Assembly: GCF_014490785.1 (NCBI RefSeq)
Contig: NZ_CP051488.1
Span: forward strand, 2,976,001 to 3,040,000
Reading direction: 5' to 3'
DNA: 64,000 nucleotides
Source of the DNA: Kosakonia sp. SMBL-WEM22
GTDB lineage: Bacteria; Pseudomonadota; Gammaproteobacteria; Enterobacterales; Enterobacteriaceae
The notes below the pieces were generated by a model. That model did not search any database and had not been told where the DNA came from. It saw nothing but the letters and a program-made list of their open reading frames with translations. Made by a program: the position numbers and the translations under genes. Positions 8,707-18,571 of the stretch are shown piece after piece; the stretch's first letter is position 1, and each line of letters starts with the position of its first letter.

Positions 8707-8932
8707 TGTTATTCCCCGGATGGATTGATACCCGACAAGGCTAACAGTTTGTCAATGAGATGATGGCGGTAAATAGCGTCAAAAAACCAGGTTATTTGAG
8801 GCATAGAAAAATCCATTTCATCAAATAATGGCATCGCCATCTTAATGGTCATTTGTCGAGTTTGCCGACCCGGGAGTCCGTTTTGTTTCTCAACTCACAT
8901 AACAACATCCACCCAGAGTTACGAGGTGCACA
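8707..8932. promoter_or_regulatory. Divergent fliE / fliF promoter region
   Basis: This is a non-coding spacer between divergent class 2 flagellar genes. It contains dyad sequences such as ATGGCATCGCCAT (about 8828-8840) and ATGGCGG...TAGCGTC (about 8763-8780) resembling FlhD4C2 half sites. FlhDC control is known for these operons in E. coli and Salmonella; the individual sites here are inferred. Confidence 0.4.
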
Positions 8933-10636
8933 ATGAGTGCGACTGCAACAACTGCACCGCAGAATAAATCTCTTGAGTGGCTCAACCGCTTACGCGCGAA
9001 CCCAAAAATTCCGTTGATGGTGGCCGCTGCCGCTGCCTGCGCCATTATTGTCGCTATGGTGCTGTGGGCGAAATCGCCGGATTACCGCACCCTTTATAGC
9101 AACCTGTCCGATCAGGACGGCGGTGCCATCGTTACGCAGTTAACGCAGATGAATATCCCCTACCGCTTTGCTGACGGCAGCGGTGCGATTGAAGTGCCCG
9201 CTGACAAGGTGCACGAGCTGCGCCTGCGTCTCGCCCAGCAGGGTTTGCCGAAAGGCGGCGCGGCGGGTTTTGAACTGCTGGATCAAGAGAAATTCGGCAT
9301 TAGCCAGTTCAGCGAGCAGGTTAACTACCAGCGTGCGCTGGAAGGCGAACTGGCTCGCACCATTGAAACGTTAGGCCCGGTAAAAGGCGCGCGTATTCAC
9401 CTTGCAATGCCAAAACCGTCGCTGTTTGTGCGTGAGCAGAAATCCCCTTCCGCGTCGGTCACCGTCAATTTACAGCCGGGCCGCGCGCTGGATGATGGTC
9501 AGATCAGCGCTATCGTTCACCTGGTCTCCAGCGCCGTTGCCGGCCTGCCGCCGGGCAACGTGACCGTGGTCGATCAGAGCGGTCGCCTGCTGACGCAGTC
9601 TGGCGTGGCCGGTCGCGATCTGAATGACGCGCAGCTGAAATACACCGCCGATGTCGAAAGCCGTATTCAGCGTCGCATCGAAGCGATCCTCGGCCCTATC
9701 GTTGGTAACGGTAATGTTCACGCTCAGGTTACTGCCCAGCTGGATTTCGCCAGCAAAGAGCAGACTGAAGAGCAGTACGCGCCAAACGGCGGCGACCCGG
9801 CACAAGCGGTGCTGCGTTCACGCCAGGTTAACAGCAGCGAGCAGATTGGTGGTCAATATCCGGGCGGCGTGCCTGGCGCGCTCTCCAACCAGCCAGCTCC
9901 GGCTAACTCTGCGCCGATTACTACGCCGCAGAATGGCCAGAACGGTCAGCAGAATGCCCAGGGCCAGCAACAAGGTCAGCAGACAACGTCGACCAATACC
10001 GCCTCAAGCGGCCCGCGTAACACGACGCATAACGAAACGAACAACTACGAAGTTGATCGCACCATTCGTCATACCAAGATGAATGTTGGCGATGTGCAGC
10101 GCCTCTCCGTCGCCGTAGTAGTGAACTACCGCACGCTGGCCGATGGCAAAACTGCCGCGCTGACCGCCGATCAGCTGAAACAGATTGAAGATTTGACCCG
10201 CGAAGCGATGGGTTACACCGAGAAACGCGGTGACACGCTGAACGTGGTGAACTCGCCGTTTAACATGACCGATGATGTCGGTGGTGAGCTTCCGTTCTGG
10301 CAACAGCAGTCGTTTATCGACCAGCTGATGACCGCAGGTCGCTGGTTACTGGTACTGATTGTCGCCTTCATCCTGTGGCGTAAAGCGGTCCGTCCGCAGC
10401 TGGTTCGCCGCCAGGAAGAAGCGAAAGCGGTGCAGGAAGCAGCACAAGCGCGTAACGAAATTGAAGAGTCCGTGGAAGTACGCCTCAGCAAAGATGAGCA
10501 ACAGCAGCAGCGCCGCAGTAATCAGCGCCTGAGTGCCGAGGTCATGAGCCAGCGTATTCGCGAAATGTCAGATAACGATCCGCGCGTCGTGGCGCTGGTC
10601 ATTCGCCAGTGGATGAGTAACGAACATGAGCAATAA
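8933..10636 (+). CDS. fliF: Flagellar MS-ring protein FliF
   Basis: FliF is the inner-membrane ring protein on which the basal body is built. It is 567 residues with the expected architecture: a transmembrane helix near residues 27-47 (VAAAAACAIIVAMVLWA), large periplasmic ring-building domains, a Gln/Asn-rich linker around residues 330-365, a second transmembrane helix near 455-475 and a C-terminal cytoplasmic FliG-binding tail. It is the first gene of fliFGHIJK. The fliG start overlaps its 3' end by 11 bases. Confidence 0.97.
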   Translation: MSATATTAPQNKSLEWLNRLRANPKIPLMVAAAAACAIIVAMVLWAKSPDYRTLYSNLSDQDGGAIVTQLTQMNIPYRFADGSGAIEVPADKVHELRLRLAQQGLPKGGAAGFELLDQEKFGISQFSEQVNYQRALEGELARTIETLGPVKGARIHLAMPKPSLFVREQKSPSASVTVNLQPGRALDDGQISAIVHLVSSAVAGLPPGNVTVVDQSGRLLTQSGVAGRDLNDAQLKYTADVESRIQRRIEAILGPIVGNGNVHAQVTAQLDFASKEQTEEQYAPNGGDPAQAVLRSRQVNSSEQIGGQYPGGVPGALSNQPAPANSAPITTPQNGQNGQQNAQGQQQGQQTTSTNTASSGPRNTTHNETNNYEVDRTIRHTKMNVGDVQRLSVAVVVNYRTLADGKTAALTADQLKQIEDLTREAMGYTEKRGDTLNVVNSPFNMTDDVGGELPFWQQQSFIDQLMTAGRWLLVLIVAFILWRKAVRPQLVRRQEEAKAVQEAAQARNEIEESVEVRLSKDEQQQQRRSNQRLSAEVMSQRIREMSDNDPRVVALVIRQWMSNEHEQ

Positions 10637-11624
10637 TCTTACCGGTACGGACAAGAGCGTCATCCTGCTGATGACCATTGGCGAAGATCGCGCGGCTGAG
10701 GTGTTCAAGCACCTCTCCGCCCGCGAAGTCCAGCACTTAAGTACTGCGATGGCCAGCGTGCGTCAGATCTCCAACAAACAGTTGATGGACGTGTTGCAGG
10801 AGTTTGAGAACGAAGCGGAACAGTTCGCGGCGCTGAACGTCAACGCCAACGACTACCTGCGCTCCGTGCTGGTAAAAGCGCTCGGCGAAGAGCGCGCCTC
10901 CAGCCTGCTGGAAGATATTCTCGAAACGCGCGATACCACCAGCGGTATCGAAACGCTCAACTTTATGGAGCCGCAGAGCGCCGCCGACCTTATCCGCGAC
11001 GAGCACCCGCAGATTATCGCCACCATCCTTGTGCACCTCAAACGGTCGCAGGCGGCGGATATTCTTGCCCTGTTTGATGAGCGTATGCGTCACGACGTCA
11101 TGCTGCGTATCGCTACCTTTGGCGGCGTACAGCCTGCCGCGCTGGCGGAGCTGACCGAAGTGCTCAACAACCTGCTCGACGGCCAGAACCTCAAGCGCAG
11201 CAAAATGGGCGGCGTAAGAACTGCAGCGGAAATCATCAACCTGATGAAGACCCAGCAGGAAGAGGCGGTTATTACCGCAGTGCGCGAATTCGACGGCGAA
11301 CTGGCACAGAAGATCATCGACGAGATGTTCCTGTTCGAAAACCTGGTGGATGTCGACGACCGCTCTATCCAGCGCCTGCTGCAGGAAGTGGATTCCGAAT
11401 CGCTGCTTATCGCCCTCAAAGGCGCCGAGCCGCCGTTGCGCGAGAAGTTCCTGCGCAACATGTCGCAGCGTGCGGCAGATATCCTGCGCGACGACCTGGC
11501 CAACCGCGGTCCGGTTCGCCTCTCGCAGGTGGAAAACGAACAGAAAGCTATCCTGCTCATCGTTCGCCGTCTGGCGGAAACCGGCGAGATGGTAATTGGC
11601 AGCGGCGAGGATACCTATGTCTAA
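10626..11624 (+). CDS. fliG: Flagellar motor switch protein FliG
   Basis: FliG is the rotor component that binds FliF, FliM and the stator. It is 332 residues (E. coli 331). It shows the central EHPQ motif (DEHPQIIATILVHL) for FliM binding and the charged C-terminal torque helix region (VDVDDRSIQRLLQEVDSESL). It overlaps fliF upstream by 11 bases and fliH downstream by 8 bases. Confidence 0.97.
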   Translation: MSNNLTGTDKSVILLMTIGEDRAAEVFKHLSAREVQHLSTAMASVRQISNKQLMDVLQEFENEAEQFAALNVNANDYLRSVLVKALGEERASSLLEDILETRDTTSGIETLNFMEPQSAADLIRDEHPQIIATILVHLKRSQAADILALFDERMRHDVMLRIATFGGVQPAALAELTEVLNNLLDGQNLKRSKMGGVRTAAEIINLMKTQQEEAVITAVREFDGELAQKIIDEMFLFENLVDVDDRSIQRLLQEVDSESLLIALKGAEPPLREKFLRNMSQRAADILRDDLANRGPVRLSQVENEQKAILLIVRRLAETGEMVIGSGEDTYV

Positions 11625-12342
11625 TGAATTGCCGTGGAAACGCTGGACGCCAGATGACCTGGCGTTCCCGCAGGCAGCTGAATTCGCCCCCCTGCTGAAG
11701 CAGGAAAAAACCGCCTCGCCCTATGATGAGAGCGAGGAGACAGAGCAGGAAGAACTGAGCGCCGAGCAGCTGCAACAGCAGCAGCTGGCGCAGATCCAGA
11801 TGCAGGCGCACGAAAGCGGCTACAACGCGGGTCTCGCCGAAGGACGCAAAGCGGGTTATGACGCCGCGTTTCAGGAAGGCCTTGCGCAGGGTATGGAGCA
11901 GGGTCTTAACCAGGCGCGTCAGCAGCAGGCGCCGATCCACGCCCGCATGCAGCAATTGGTGAGTGAATTCCAGTACACGCTGGATGCCCTTGATAGCGTG
12001 ATCGCCTCCCGCCTGATGCAGATGGCGCTGGAAGCCGCGCGCCAGGTGCTTGGCCATGCGCCGGTGGTGGACAACAGCGCGCTGATCAAACAGATCCAGC
12101 TACTATTGCAGCAGGAGCCGCTGTTTAGCGGCAAGCCGCAGCTGCGCGTTCACCCGGACGATCTGCAGCGCGTTGAAGAGATGCTTGGCGCAACGCTCAG
12201 CCTGCACGGCTGGCGTCTGCGCGGCGACCCGACCCTGCATCAGGGTGGCTGCAAAGTCTCCGCCGATGAGGGTGATTTAGATGCCAGCGTCGCTACGCGC
12301 TGGCAGGAACTGTGCCGCCTGGCGGCACCCGGAGTCGTGTAA
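11617..12342 (+). CDS. fliH: Flagellar export ATPase regulator FliH
   Basis: FliH is the peripheral stalk-like protein that dimerises through a coiled coil, binds FliI and docks it to FliN. The ATG at 11617 (MSNELPWKRWTPDDLA) is chosen over an upstream in-frame codon because it gives the conserved FliH start; GCGGCGAGG lies just upstream. It is 241 residues, slightly longer than E. coli FliH (228). Glycine-spaced GxxxG-like repeats follow the Gln-rich helix (GYNAGLAEGRKAGYDAA), as usual. The stop overlaps the fliI ATG. Confidence 0.94.
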   Translation: MSNELPWKRWTPDDLAFPQAAEFAPLLKQEKTASPYDESEETEQEELSAEQLQQQQLAQIQMQAHESGYNAGLAEGRKAGYDAAFQEGLAQGMEQGLNQARQQQAPIHARMQQLVSEFQYTLDALDSVIASRLMQMALEAARQVLGHAPVVDNSALIKQIQLLLQQEPLFSGKPQLRVHPDDLQRVEEMLGATLSLHGWRLRGDPTLHQGGCKVSADEGDLDASVATRWQELCRLAAPGVV

Positions 12343-13712
12343 TGACCGCACGTTTAACCCGCTGGCTGACCACGCTGGATAATTTCGAACACAAAATGAC
12401 GCAGCTCCCGTCGGTGCGTCGTTATGGTCGGCTGACGCGCGCCACCGGTCTGGTGCTGGAAGCGACCGGGTTACAGCTGCCGCTCGGCGCGACGTGCATT
12501 ATTGAGCGTCAGGATGGTCTGGAGACCCGTGAAGTCGAGAGTGAAGTGGTCGGCTTTAACGGCCAGCGTCTATTCCTGATGCCGTTAGAAGAAGTGGAAG
12601 GTATTCTGCCCGGCGCGCGTGTCTATGCCCGCAGCGCCTTCGGCGATGGTTTACAAAGCGGGAAGCAACTCCCGCTCGGCCCTGCCCTGCTCGGCCGCGT
12701 GCTCGACGGCGGCGGCAAGCCACTTGATGGCCTGCCTGCGCCCGATACCGGCGAAACCGGTGCGCTGATTACGCAGCCTTTCAACCCCCTGCAACGTACC
12801 CCGATCGAGCATGTGCTGGATACCGGCGTACGCGCCATCAATGCGCTGTTAACGGTTGGTCGCGGGCAGCGTATGGGTCTTTTCGCCGGTTCCGGCGTCG
12901 GTAAGAGCGTGCTGTTAGGCATGATGGCCCGTTACACCCAGGCGGATGTGATTGTCGTCGGCCTTATCGGGGAGCGTGGCCGTGAAGTAAAAGACTTTAT
13001 TGAGAACATCCTTGGCGCTGAAGGCCGTGCGCGTTCCGTGGTGATCGCCGCGCCTGCGGATGTCTCTCCTTTATTACGTATGCAGGGTGCGGCGTACGCC
13101 ACACGTATTGCGGAAGACTTTCGCGATCGCGGTCAGCATGTGCTGCTGATCATGGACTCCCTGACCCGTTATGCGATGGCGCAGCGTGAGATCGCGCTGG
13201 CGATTGGTGAGCCACCAGCCACCAAAGGCTACCCGCCTTCAGTATTTGCCAAACTGCCGGCGCTGGTAGAGCGCGCGGGCAACGGTATTCACGGCGGCGG
13301 TTCTATCACCGCGTTTTACACCGTGCTTACCGAAGGGGATGACCAGCAGGATCCGATCGCCGACTCGGCGCGCGCCATCCTCGATGGTCACATCGTCTTA
13401 TCCCGCCGCCTGGCGGAAGCCGGACACTATCCGGCGATTGATATCGAAGCGTCCATCAGCCGTGCGATGACCGCCTTGATCTCTGAGCAACATTACGCGC
13501 GCGTGCGCAACTTTAAACAGTTGCTGTCAAGCTTCCAGCGTAACCGCGATCTGGTGAGCGTCGGCGCCTACGCGCGCGGCAGCGATCCGATGCTGGATAA
13601 AGCCATAGCGCTGTGGCCACAGCTGGAAGCGTTTCTGCAACAGGGCATTTTTGAACGTGCCGGGTGGGAAGATTCAATGCAGGCTCTAGAGCTTATCTTC
13701 CCGGGTGTCTGA
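12342..13712 (+). CDS. fliI: Flagellum-specific ATP synthase FliI
   Basis: FliI is the ATPase of the flagellar type III export apparatus, related to F1 beta. The ATG at 12342 gives 456 residues (E. coli 457). The Walker A motif GSGVGKS is near residue 182. Walker B (LLIMDSLTRYA) and the ATPase signature around PPSVFAKLPALVERAG are present. The start overlaps the fliH stop (TAATG). Confidence 0.97.
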   Translation: MTARLTRWLTTLDNFEHKMTQLPSVRRYGRLTRATGLVLEATGLQLPLGATCIIERQDGLETREVESEVVGFNGQRLFLMPLEEVEGILPGARVYARSAFGDGLQSGKQLPLGPALLGRVLDGGGKPLDGLPAPDTGETGALITQPFNPLQRTPIEHVLDTGVRAINALLTVGRGQRMGLFAGSGVGKSVLLGMMARYTQADVIVVGLIGERGREVKDFIENILGAEGRARSVVIAAPADVSPLLRMQGAAYATRIAEDFRDRGQHVLLIMDSLTRYAMAQREIALAIGEPPATKGYPPSVFAKLPALVERAGNGIHGGGSITAFYTVLTEGDDQQDPIADSARAILDGHIVLSRRLAEAGHYPAIDIEASISRAMTALISEQHYARVRNFKQLLSSFQRNRDLVSVGAYARGSDPMLDKAIALWPQLEAFLQQGIFERAGWEDSMQALELIFPGV

Positions 13713-13732
13713 GGTAGTGGAGAGCTGACTTT

Positions 13733-14176
13733 ATGACGCAAAACAGCGCATTAACGACGCTAAAGGATCTGGCGGAAAAAGAGGTTGACGACGCCGCACT
13801 GAAACTGGGTGAGATGCGACGCGCCTGCCAGCAGGCTGAAGAGCAGTTAAAAATGCTGATCGATTATCAGCATGAGTACCGCAACAGCCTGAACAACACC
13901 ATGAGCCAGGGGATCGATAACCAGCGCTGGCAGAACTACCAGCAGTTTATCCAGACGCTGGAGAAAGCCATTGAACAACATCGTCTGCAACTGAAGCACT
14001 GGAACGAGAAAGTCGATTTCGCGCTCGGCTGCTGGCGCGAAAAGAAACAGCGTTTACAAGCCTGGCAAACTCTGCAGGATCGCCAGAGCGCCGCGGCGTT
14101 ACTTGCGGAAAACCGTCTTGATCAGAAAAAAATGGATGAGTTTGCACAACGAGCGTCATCGAGGAAAATAGAATGA
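13733..14176 (+). CDS. fliJ: Flagellar export chaperone FliJ
   Basis: A 147-residue, almost wholly coiled-coil protein that acts as the central stalk of the FliI hexamer and recycles export chaperones. It has the same length as enteric FliJ. It is preceded by GGAGAG and overlaps fliK by four bases (ATGA). Confidence 0.94.
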   Translation: MTQNSALTTLKDLAEKEVDDAALKLGEMRRACQQAEEQLKMLIDYQHEYRNSLNNTMSQGIDNQRWQNYQQFIQTLEKAIEQHRLQLKHWNEKVDFALGCWREKKQRLQAWQTLQDRQSAAALLAENRLDQKKMDEFAQRASSRKIE

Positions 14177-15453
14177 TCACTCTGCCAAAACTGGTAGTTA
14201 CGCAAACCGACGATGTCGCAACCGGCGCATCAGCGGGTAAAGCAGGCGCTGATGGCGCACAGGATTTTCTCGGTCTGCTGACCGGCGCGCTTGCGGGCGT
14301 GCAAAGCCCGGGCAGCGATGCCCCGGTGACGCTGACCGATCTGCAGGCAGCCGCCCTGAGCGGTAAGCTGCCCAAAGGTGCTCTTAATGGTGCAGGTGTC
14401 GCGGCGGCTGGCGCTGACGCACGTGCGCAAACCCCGGCACAGAAGCTGGCAGATCTGCTGGCGCGCCAGGATGCGAAAGCGGGCGTGATTGCCAACGCGG
14501 AAAGCGACGAAGAGATTGCGAAGATTTTCTCCGGCCTGACGCCGGCTGCGAAAACCGACGTCCTCGCCGCGTTAAGCAAAACGGTGAAAGCCAGCGATGC
14601 TAAAGCCGACACCGACACGCCGAATGAAGATTTAGCCGGGCTGAGCGCCCTGATGGCGATGCTGCCGCATCAGCAGGCAGCGCAACTGACTCCGGCGGCA
14701 AAACCGGCGGCTACCCCCACCGCTATTGATGCTGGCGCAAGTGCGAAAACCGCGCTTGCCGGCCGCACCCTGAGCGACGCCGTAGAGAGCGATCAGCCGC
14801 GCGGCAATGGGAAAACCGATACCGCCGCAAACGCCGTGCCGTTCAAAGCGGCGGACGATGGCCAGCAAAATGCGCCAGTCGCCTCGACTTTCACCGTTAA
14901 GCGCGAACATGAAACAGCAGCGCTACAAACTACCAACACCGCCGCCAGCATGGCGCCGGTGTCGAGCGCTGTTAGCGCCGCGCAGGCCAGCGCACCGGTG
15001 GCCGCATCGGTTATCAGTGCCCCGCTTGGTAGCCACGAGTGGCAGCAGAACATTAGCCAGCACGTAACGCTTTACACCCGTCAGGGCCAGCAGAGCGCCG
15101 AGCTGCATCTGCATCCGGAAGATCTGGGCCAGGTGCAAATCTCGATCAAGCTTGAAGATAACCAGGCGCAGTTGCAGATGGTGTCCGCGCACAGCCACGT
15201 GCGTCAGGCGCTGGAAGCGGCGCTGCCGATGCTGCGGACTTCGCTTGCGGAGAGTGGCATCCAGCTTGGCCAGAGCTATATCAGCAGCGAAAGCTTCGCA
15301 GGCCAGCAGCAGCAGGCCTCTCAGCAGCAACAGCAGCCTTCCCGCACTGGCAATAATGGCACGTTTGGCAGCGAGGAAGATGACGCTATCGTCGCGCCGG
15401 CCAGCCTGCAATCTGCCGCTCGCGGCACTGGCGCAGTCGATATCTTCGCCTAA
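14173..15453 (+). CDS. fliK: Flagellar hook-length control protein FliK
   Basis: FliK is the secreted molecular ruler that sets hook length and switches export specificity. At 426 residues it is longer than E. coli FliK (375) and Salmonella FliK (405). The N-terminal two thirds are Ala/Pro/Thr-rich and low complexity. The C-terminal domain carries the conserved region QSAELHLHPEDLGQVQISIK that interacts with FlhB, followed by a Gln-rich tail (QQQQASQQQQQPS). Confidence 0.95.
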   Translation: MITLPKLVVTQTDDVATGASAGKAGADGAQDFLGLLTGALAGVQSPGSDAPVTLTDLQAAALSGKLPKGALNGAGVAAAGADARAQTPAQKLADLLARQDAKAGVIANAESDEEIAKIFSGLTPAAKTDVLAALSKTVKASDAKADTDTPNEDLAGLSALMAMLPHQQAAQLTPAAKPAATPTAIDAGASAKTALAGRTLSDAVESDQPRGNGKTDTAANAVPFKAADDGQQNAPVASTFTVKREHETAALQTTNTAASMAPVSSAVSAAQASAPVAASVISAPLGSHEWQQNISQHVTLYTRQGQQSAELHLHPEDLGQVQISIKLEDNQAQLQMVSAHSHVRQALEAALPMLRTSLAESGIQLGQSYISSESFAGQQQQASQQQQQPSRTGNNGTFGSEEDDAIVAPASLQSAARGTGAVDIFA

Positions 15454-15467
15454 ACGGCAGAGGTAGC

Positions 15468-15522
15468 ATGATTATCCCCGTCTTTTCCACCCTTTGACCG
15501 GAGCAGGACACGGGATAATCAT
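15468..15522 (+). repeat. Intercistronic inverted repeat between fliK and fliL
   Basis: A perfect 11-bp inverted repeat, ATGATTATCCC (15468-15478) and GGGATAATCAT (15512-15522), is separated by 33 bases. It lies in the 101-base gap that divides fliFGHIJK from fliLMNOPQR. It may be a terminator/attenuator or an mRNA-stabilising stem; no strong U-tract follows. Confidence 0.6.
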
Positions 15523-15554
15523 CGCATAAGCTGTTAACAGGAAGCCCGTATCAG

Positions 15555-16022
15555 ATGACTGACTCCGCTATCACCAAAAAACGCAAGCGCTCTATCTGGA
15601 TCCCGCTGCTGGTTTTAATCACACTCGCAGCATGCGCCGCAGCTGGCTATAGTTACTGGCGTATGCAGCAAAAACCTGCGGCTGACGCCAAGGTAGAAGC
15701 GCCACCGCCGCCGGCACCGGTCTTTTTCGCACTCGACACCTTTACGGTGAACCTGGGCGATGCCGATCGCGTGCTTTATGTCGGCATCACGCTGCGTCTG
15801 AAAGATGACGCCACGCGTGCAAGACTAAGCGAATATCTGCCAGAAGTGCGTAGCCGCTTACTGATGCTCTTCTCGCGTCAGGATGCCGCGCAACTTGCGA
15901 CTAACGAAGGCAAGCAGAACCTTGCTAACGCGATTAAAGAGACAATCGCAACGCCACTAGTGCCAGGACAACCGAAGCAGGAAGTCACTGACGTTCTTTA
16001 TACAGCTTTCATTTTGCGGTAA
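15555..16022 (+). CDS. fliL: Flagellar basal body-associated protein FliL
   Basis: A 155-residue single-pass inner-membrane protein around the stator that supports torque. It has a transmembrane helix near residues 15-35 (IPLLVLITLAACAAAGYSY), a Pro-rich linker (APPPPAPVFF) and a periplasmic stomatin-like domain. It is first in the fliLMNOPQR operon, four bases before fliM. Confidence 0.95.
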   Translation: MTDSAITKKRKRSIWIPLLVLITLAACAAAGYSYWRMQQKPAADAKVEAPPPPAPVFFALDTFTVNLGDADRVLYVGITLRLKDDATRARLSEYLPEVRSRLLMLFSRQDAAQLATNEGKQNLANAIKETIATPLVPGQPKQEVTDVLYTAFILR

Positions 16023-16026
16023 AGAC

Positions 16027-17031
16027 ATGGGCGATAGTATTCTTTCTCAGGCAGAAATCGATGCGCTGCTCAACGGCGACAGCGATAACAGCGATGATCC
16101 GAAACCGGGTAAAACGGGCGATAGCGATATTCGCCCCTATGACCCGAATACCCAGCGCCGCGTCGTTCGTGAACGTCTGCAGGCGCTGGAGATCATCAAC
16201 GAACGTTTCGCGCGTCAGTTCCGTATGGGGCTGTTCAACCTGCTGCGTCGTAGCCCGGACATCACCGTCGGCGCGATCCGCATCCAGCCCTATCATGAGT
16301 TTGCGCGTAACTTACCCGTACCGACTAACCTTAACTTGATCCACTTAAAACCCCTGCGCGGTACCGGCCTGTTTGTCTTCTCGCCGAGCCTGGTGTTTAT
16401 CGCAGTGGATAACTTGTTTGGTGGCGACGGGCGTTTTCCGACTAAGGTAGAAGGCCGCGAATTTACGCACACCGAACAGCGTGTGATTAACCGCATGCTG
16501 AAACTGGCGCTTGAAGGCTACAGCGACGCGTGGAAAGCGATTCACCCGCTGGATGTCGAGTACGTGCGTTCTGAGATGCAGGTGAAGTTTACCAACATCA
16601 CTACGTCGCCCAACGATATCGTGGTGAATACGCCGTTCCATGTTGAGATCGGTAACCTGACAGGTGAGTTTAATATCTGTCTGCCGTTCAGCATGATTGA
16701 ACCGCTGCGCGAAACGCTGGTGAACCCGCCGCTGGAGAACTCACGTAATGAGGACCAGAACTGGCGTGACAACCTGGTGCGTCAGGTTCAGCACTCTGAG
16801 CTGAATTTGATTGCCAATTTCGCCGACATTCCCCTGCGCCTGTCGCAGATACTGAAGCTTAAACCCGGCGATGTGCTGCCGATTGATAAACCCGATCGCA
16901 TTATCGCTCATGTGGACGGCGTACCGGTGCTTACCAGCCAGTACGGCACGGTCAACGGACAGTATGCGTTACGTGTAGAGCACTTGATAAACCCGATTTT
17001 GAATTCGCTGAATGAGGAACAGCCCAAATGA
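16027..17031 (+). CDS. fliM: Flagellar motor switch protein FliM
   Basis: FliM is the switch component that binds phosphorylated CheY. It is 334 residues, with the N-terminal CheY-binding peptide DSILSQAEIDALLNGDS intact, a central CheC-like domain and a C-terminal SpoA/FliN-like domain. It overlaps fliN by four bases (ATGA). Confidence 0.97.
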   Translation: MGDSILSQAEIDALLNGDSDNSDDPKPGKTGDSDIRPYDPNTQRRVVRERLQALEIINERFARQFRMGLFNLLRRSPDITVGAIRIQPYHEFARNLPVPTNLNLIHLKPLRGTGLFVFSPSLVFIAVDNLFGGDGRFPTKVEGREFTHTEQRVINRMLKLALEGYSDAWKAIHPLDVEYVRSEMQVKFTNITTSPNDIVVNTPFHVEIGNLTGEFNICLPFSMIEPLRETLVNPPLENSRNEDQNWRDNLVRQVQHSELNLIANFADIPLRLSQILKLKPGDVLPIDKPDRIIAHVDGVPVLTSQYGTVNGQYALRVEHLINPILNSLNEEQPK

Positions 17032-17444
17032 GTGATATGAACAATCCGTCCGATGACAACAACGGAGCACTGGACGATCTGTGGGCTGACGCGTTGAACG
17101 AACAAAAAAACCCGCCGGCAACCAAGAGCGCGGCCGATGCCGTGTTCCAGCAGCTGGGCGGTGGCGAAGTGGGCGGCAATCTGCAGGATATCGATCTGAT
17201 TATGGATATCCCGGTAAAGCTGACCGTCGAACTGGGCCGTACCCGGATGACCATCAAAGAGCTGCTGCGCCTGACGCAGGGTTCTGTGGTTGCCCTTGAC
17301 GGTCTGGCGGGCGAGCCGCTGGATATTCTGATCAACGGTTACCTGATTGCACAGGGTGAAGTGGTGGTGGTCGCCGATAAATATGGCGTGCGCATTACCG
17401 ATATCATCACCCCGTCCGAGCGTATGCGTCGTTTGAGCCGCTGA
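17028..17444 (+). CDS. fliN: Flagellar motor switch protein FliN
   Basis: FliN is the C-ring switch protein with a C-terminal SpoA domain (DIPVKLTVELGRTRMTIKEL). It is 138 residues (E. coli 137). An acidic, low-complexity N-terminus is typical. The start overlaps the fliM stop. Confidence 0.97.
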   Translation: MSDMNNPSDDNNGALDDLWADALNEQKNPPATKSAADAVFQQLGGGEVGGNLQDIDLIMDIPVKLTVELGRTRMTIKELLRLTQGSVVALDGLAGEPLDILINGYLIAQGEVVVVADKYGVRITDIITPSERMRRLSR

Positions 17445-17451
17445 GGCACGT

Positions 17452-17826
17452 ATGAAGACACAGGCCACGGTTTCGCAGCCGTCCGCCGTTTCCGGTTCGC
17501 CACTTATCCAGGTGAGTGGCGCGCTGTTTGGCATCATCGCCGTGATTCTACTCGCGGCATGGCTGGCCAAACGCTTCGGCTTTGGCGGCAAGACCGCCAG
17601 CAGCCGGGGATTAAAAGTCACCGCCAGCACCGCGGTCGGCACGCGTGAACGCGTGGTGATCGTCGATGTTGAAGATGCACGTCTGGTACTGGGCGTGACG
17701 CCTACCCACATCAATTTGTTGCACAAACTTCCTCCCGCCCCCGTCGACAATAGCGCTGTGAATGAGAAAAACGTCGATTTTCAGGCCGTGATGAAGAATC
17801 TGCTTAAGCGTTCCGGGAGATCGTGA
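17452..17826 (+). CDS. fliO: Flagellar biosynthesis protein FliO
   Basis: A membrane scaffold that helps assemble the FliP-FliR export gate. It is 124 residues with one transmembrane helix (about 20-40, VSGALFGIIAVILLAAWLAK) and a cytoplasmic domain. Its TGA stop shares one base with the fliP ATG at 17826. Confidence 0.94.
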   Translation: MKTQATVSQPSAVSGSPLIQVSGALFGIIAVILLAAWLAKRFGFGGKTASSRGLKVTASTAVGTRERVVIVDVEDARLVLGVTPTHINLLHKLPPAPVDNSAVNEKNVDFQAVMKNLLKRSGRS

Positions 17827-18563
17827 TGCGCCGTTTGTTAACTATCGCTGCCGCCGGGTTGTGGCTGGCGGCGCCTGCCGCATTTGCCCAGTTACCGGGT
17901 CTGGTCAGCCAGCCGCTGGCGGGTGGCGGTCAATCCTGGTCGCTACCGGTACAGACGCTGGTGTTTATCACCTCGCTCACTTTCTTGCCCGCCATTCTGC
18001 TGATGATGACCAGTTTTACCCGTATCATCATCGTCTTTGGCCTGCTGCGTAACGCCCTCGGTACGCCCTCCGCGCCGCCGAACCAGGTGCTGCTCGGGCT
18101 GGCGCTGTTTCTGACCTTTTTTATTATGTCGCCGGTAATTGATAAGATTTACACCGACGCCTATCAGCCCTTCAGCGAAAACAAAATTTCCGTAGATGTT
18201 GCGCTGGAGCGTGGCGCGCAGCCGCTGCGCGAGTTTATGCTGCGCCAGACCCGTCAGGCTGACCTGGCGCTCTTCGCCCGCCTCGCTAACAGCGCGCCGA
18301 TTGAAGGACCGGAAGCCGTACCCATGCGCATTCTGCTCCCGGCATATGTCACCAGCGAGCTGAAAACTGCGTTCCAGATTGGCTTTACCATCTTTATTCC
18401 GTTTTTGATTATCGACCTCGTCATCGCAAGCGTGTTGATGGCTCTTGGGATGATGATGGTGCCGCCTGCGACCATTGCGCTGCCGTTTAAATTAATGCTG
18501 TTTGTACTGGTGGATGGCTGGCAGTTGCTGGTCGGTTCGCTGGCGCAAAGCTTTTACAGTTAG
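17826..18563 (+). CDS. fliP: Flagellar export gate protein FliP
   Basis: A core subunit of the type III export gate. The ATG at 17826 gives 245 residues, identical in length to E. coli FliP, and a cleavable signal peptide (MRRLLTIAAAGLWLAAPAAF). A GTG one codon earlier is in frame but not needed. Several conserved hydrophobic segments follow (SFTRIIIVFGLLRNALGT). Confidence 0.96.
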   Translation: MRRLLTIAAAGLWLAAPAAFAQLPGLVSQPLAGGGQSWSLPVQTLVFITSLTFLPAILLMMTSFTRIIIVFGLLRNALGTPSAPPNQVLLGLALFLTFFIMSPVIDKIYTDAYQPFSENKISVDVALERGAQPLREFMLRQTRQADLALFARLANSAPIEGPEAVPMRILLPAYVTSELKTAFQIGFTIFIPFLIIDLVIASVLMALGMMMVPPATIALPFKLMLFVLVDGWQLLVGSLAQSFYS

Positions 18564-18571
18564 GAGCGGCA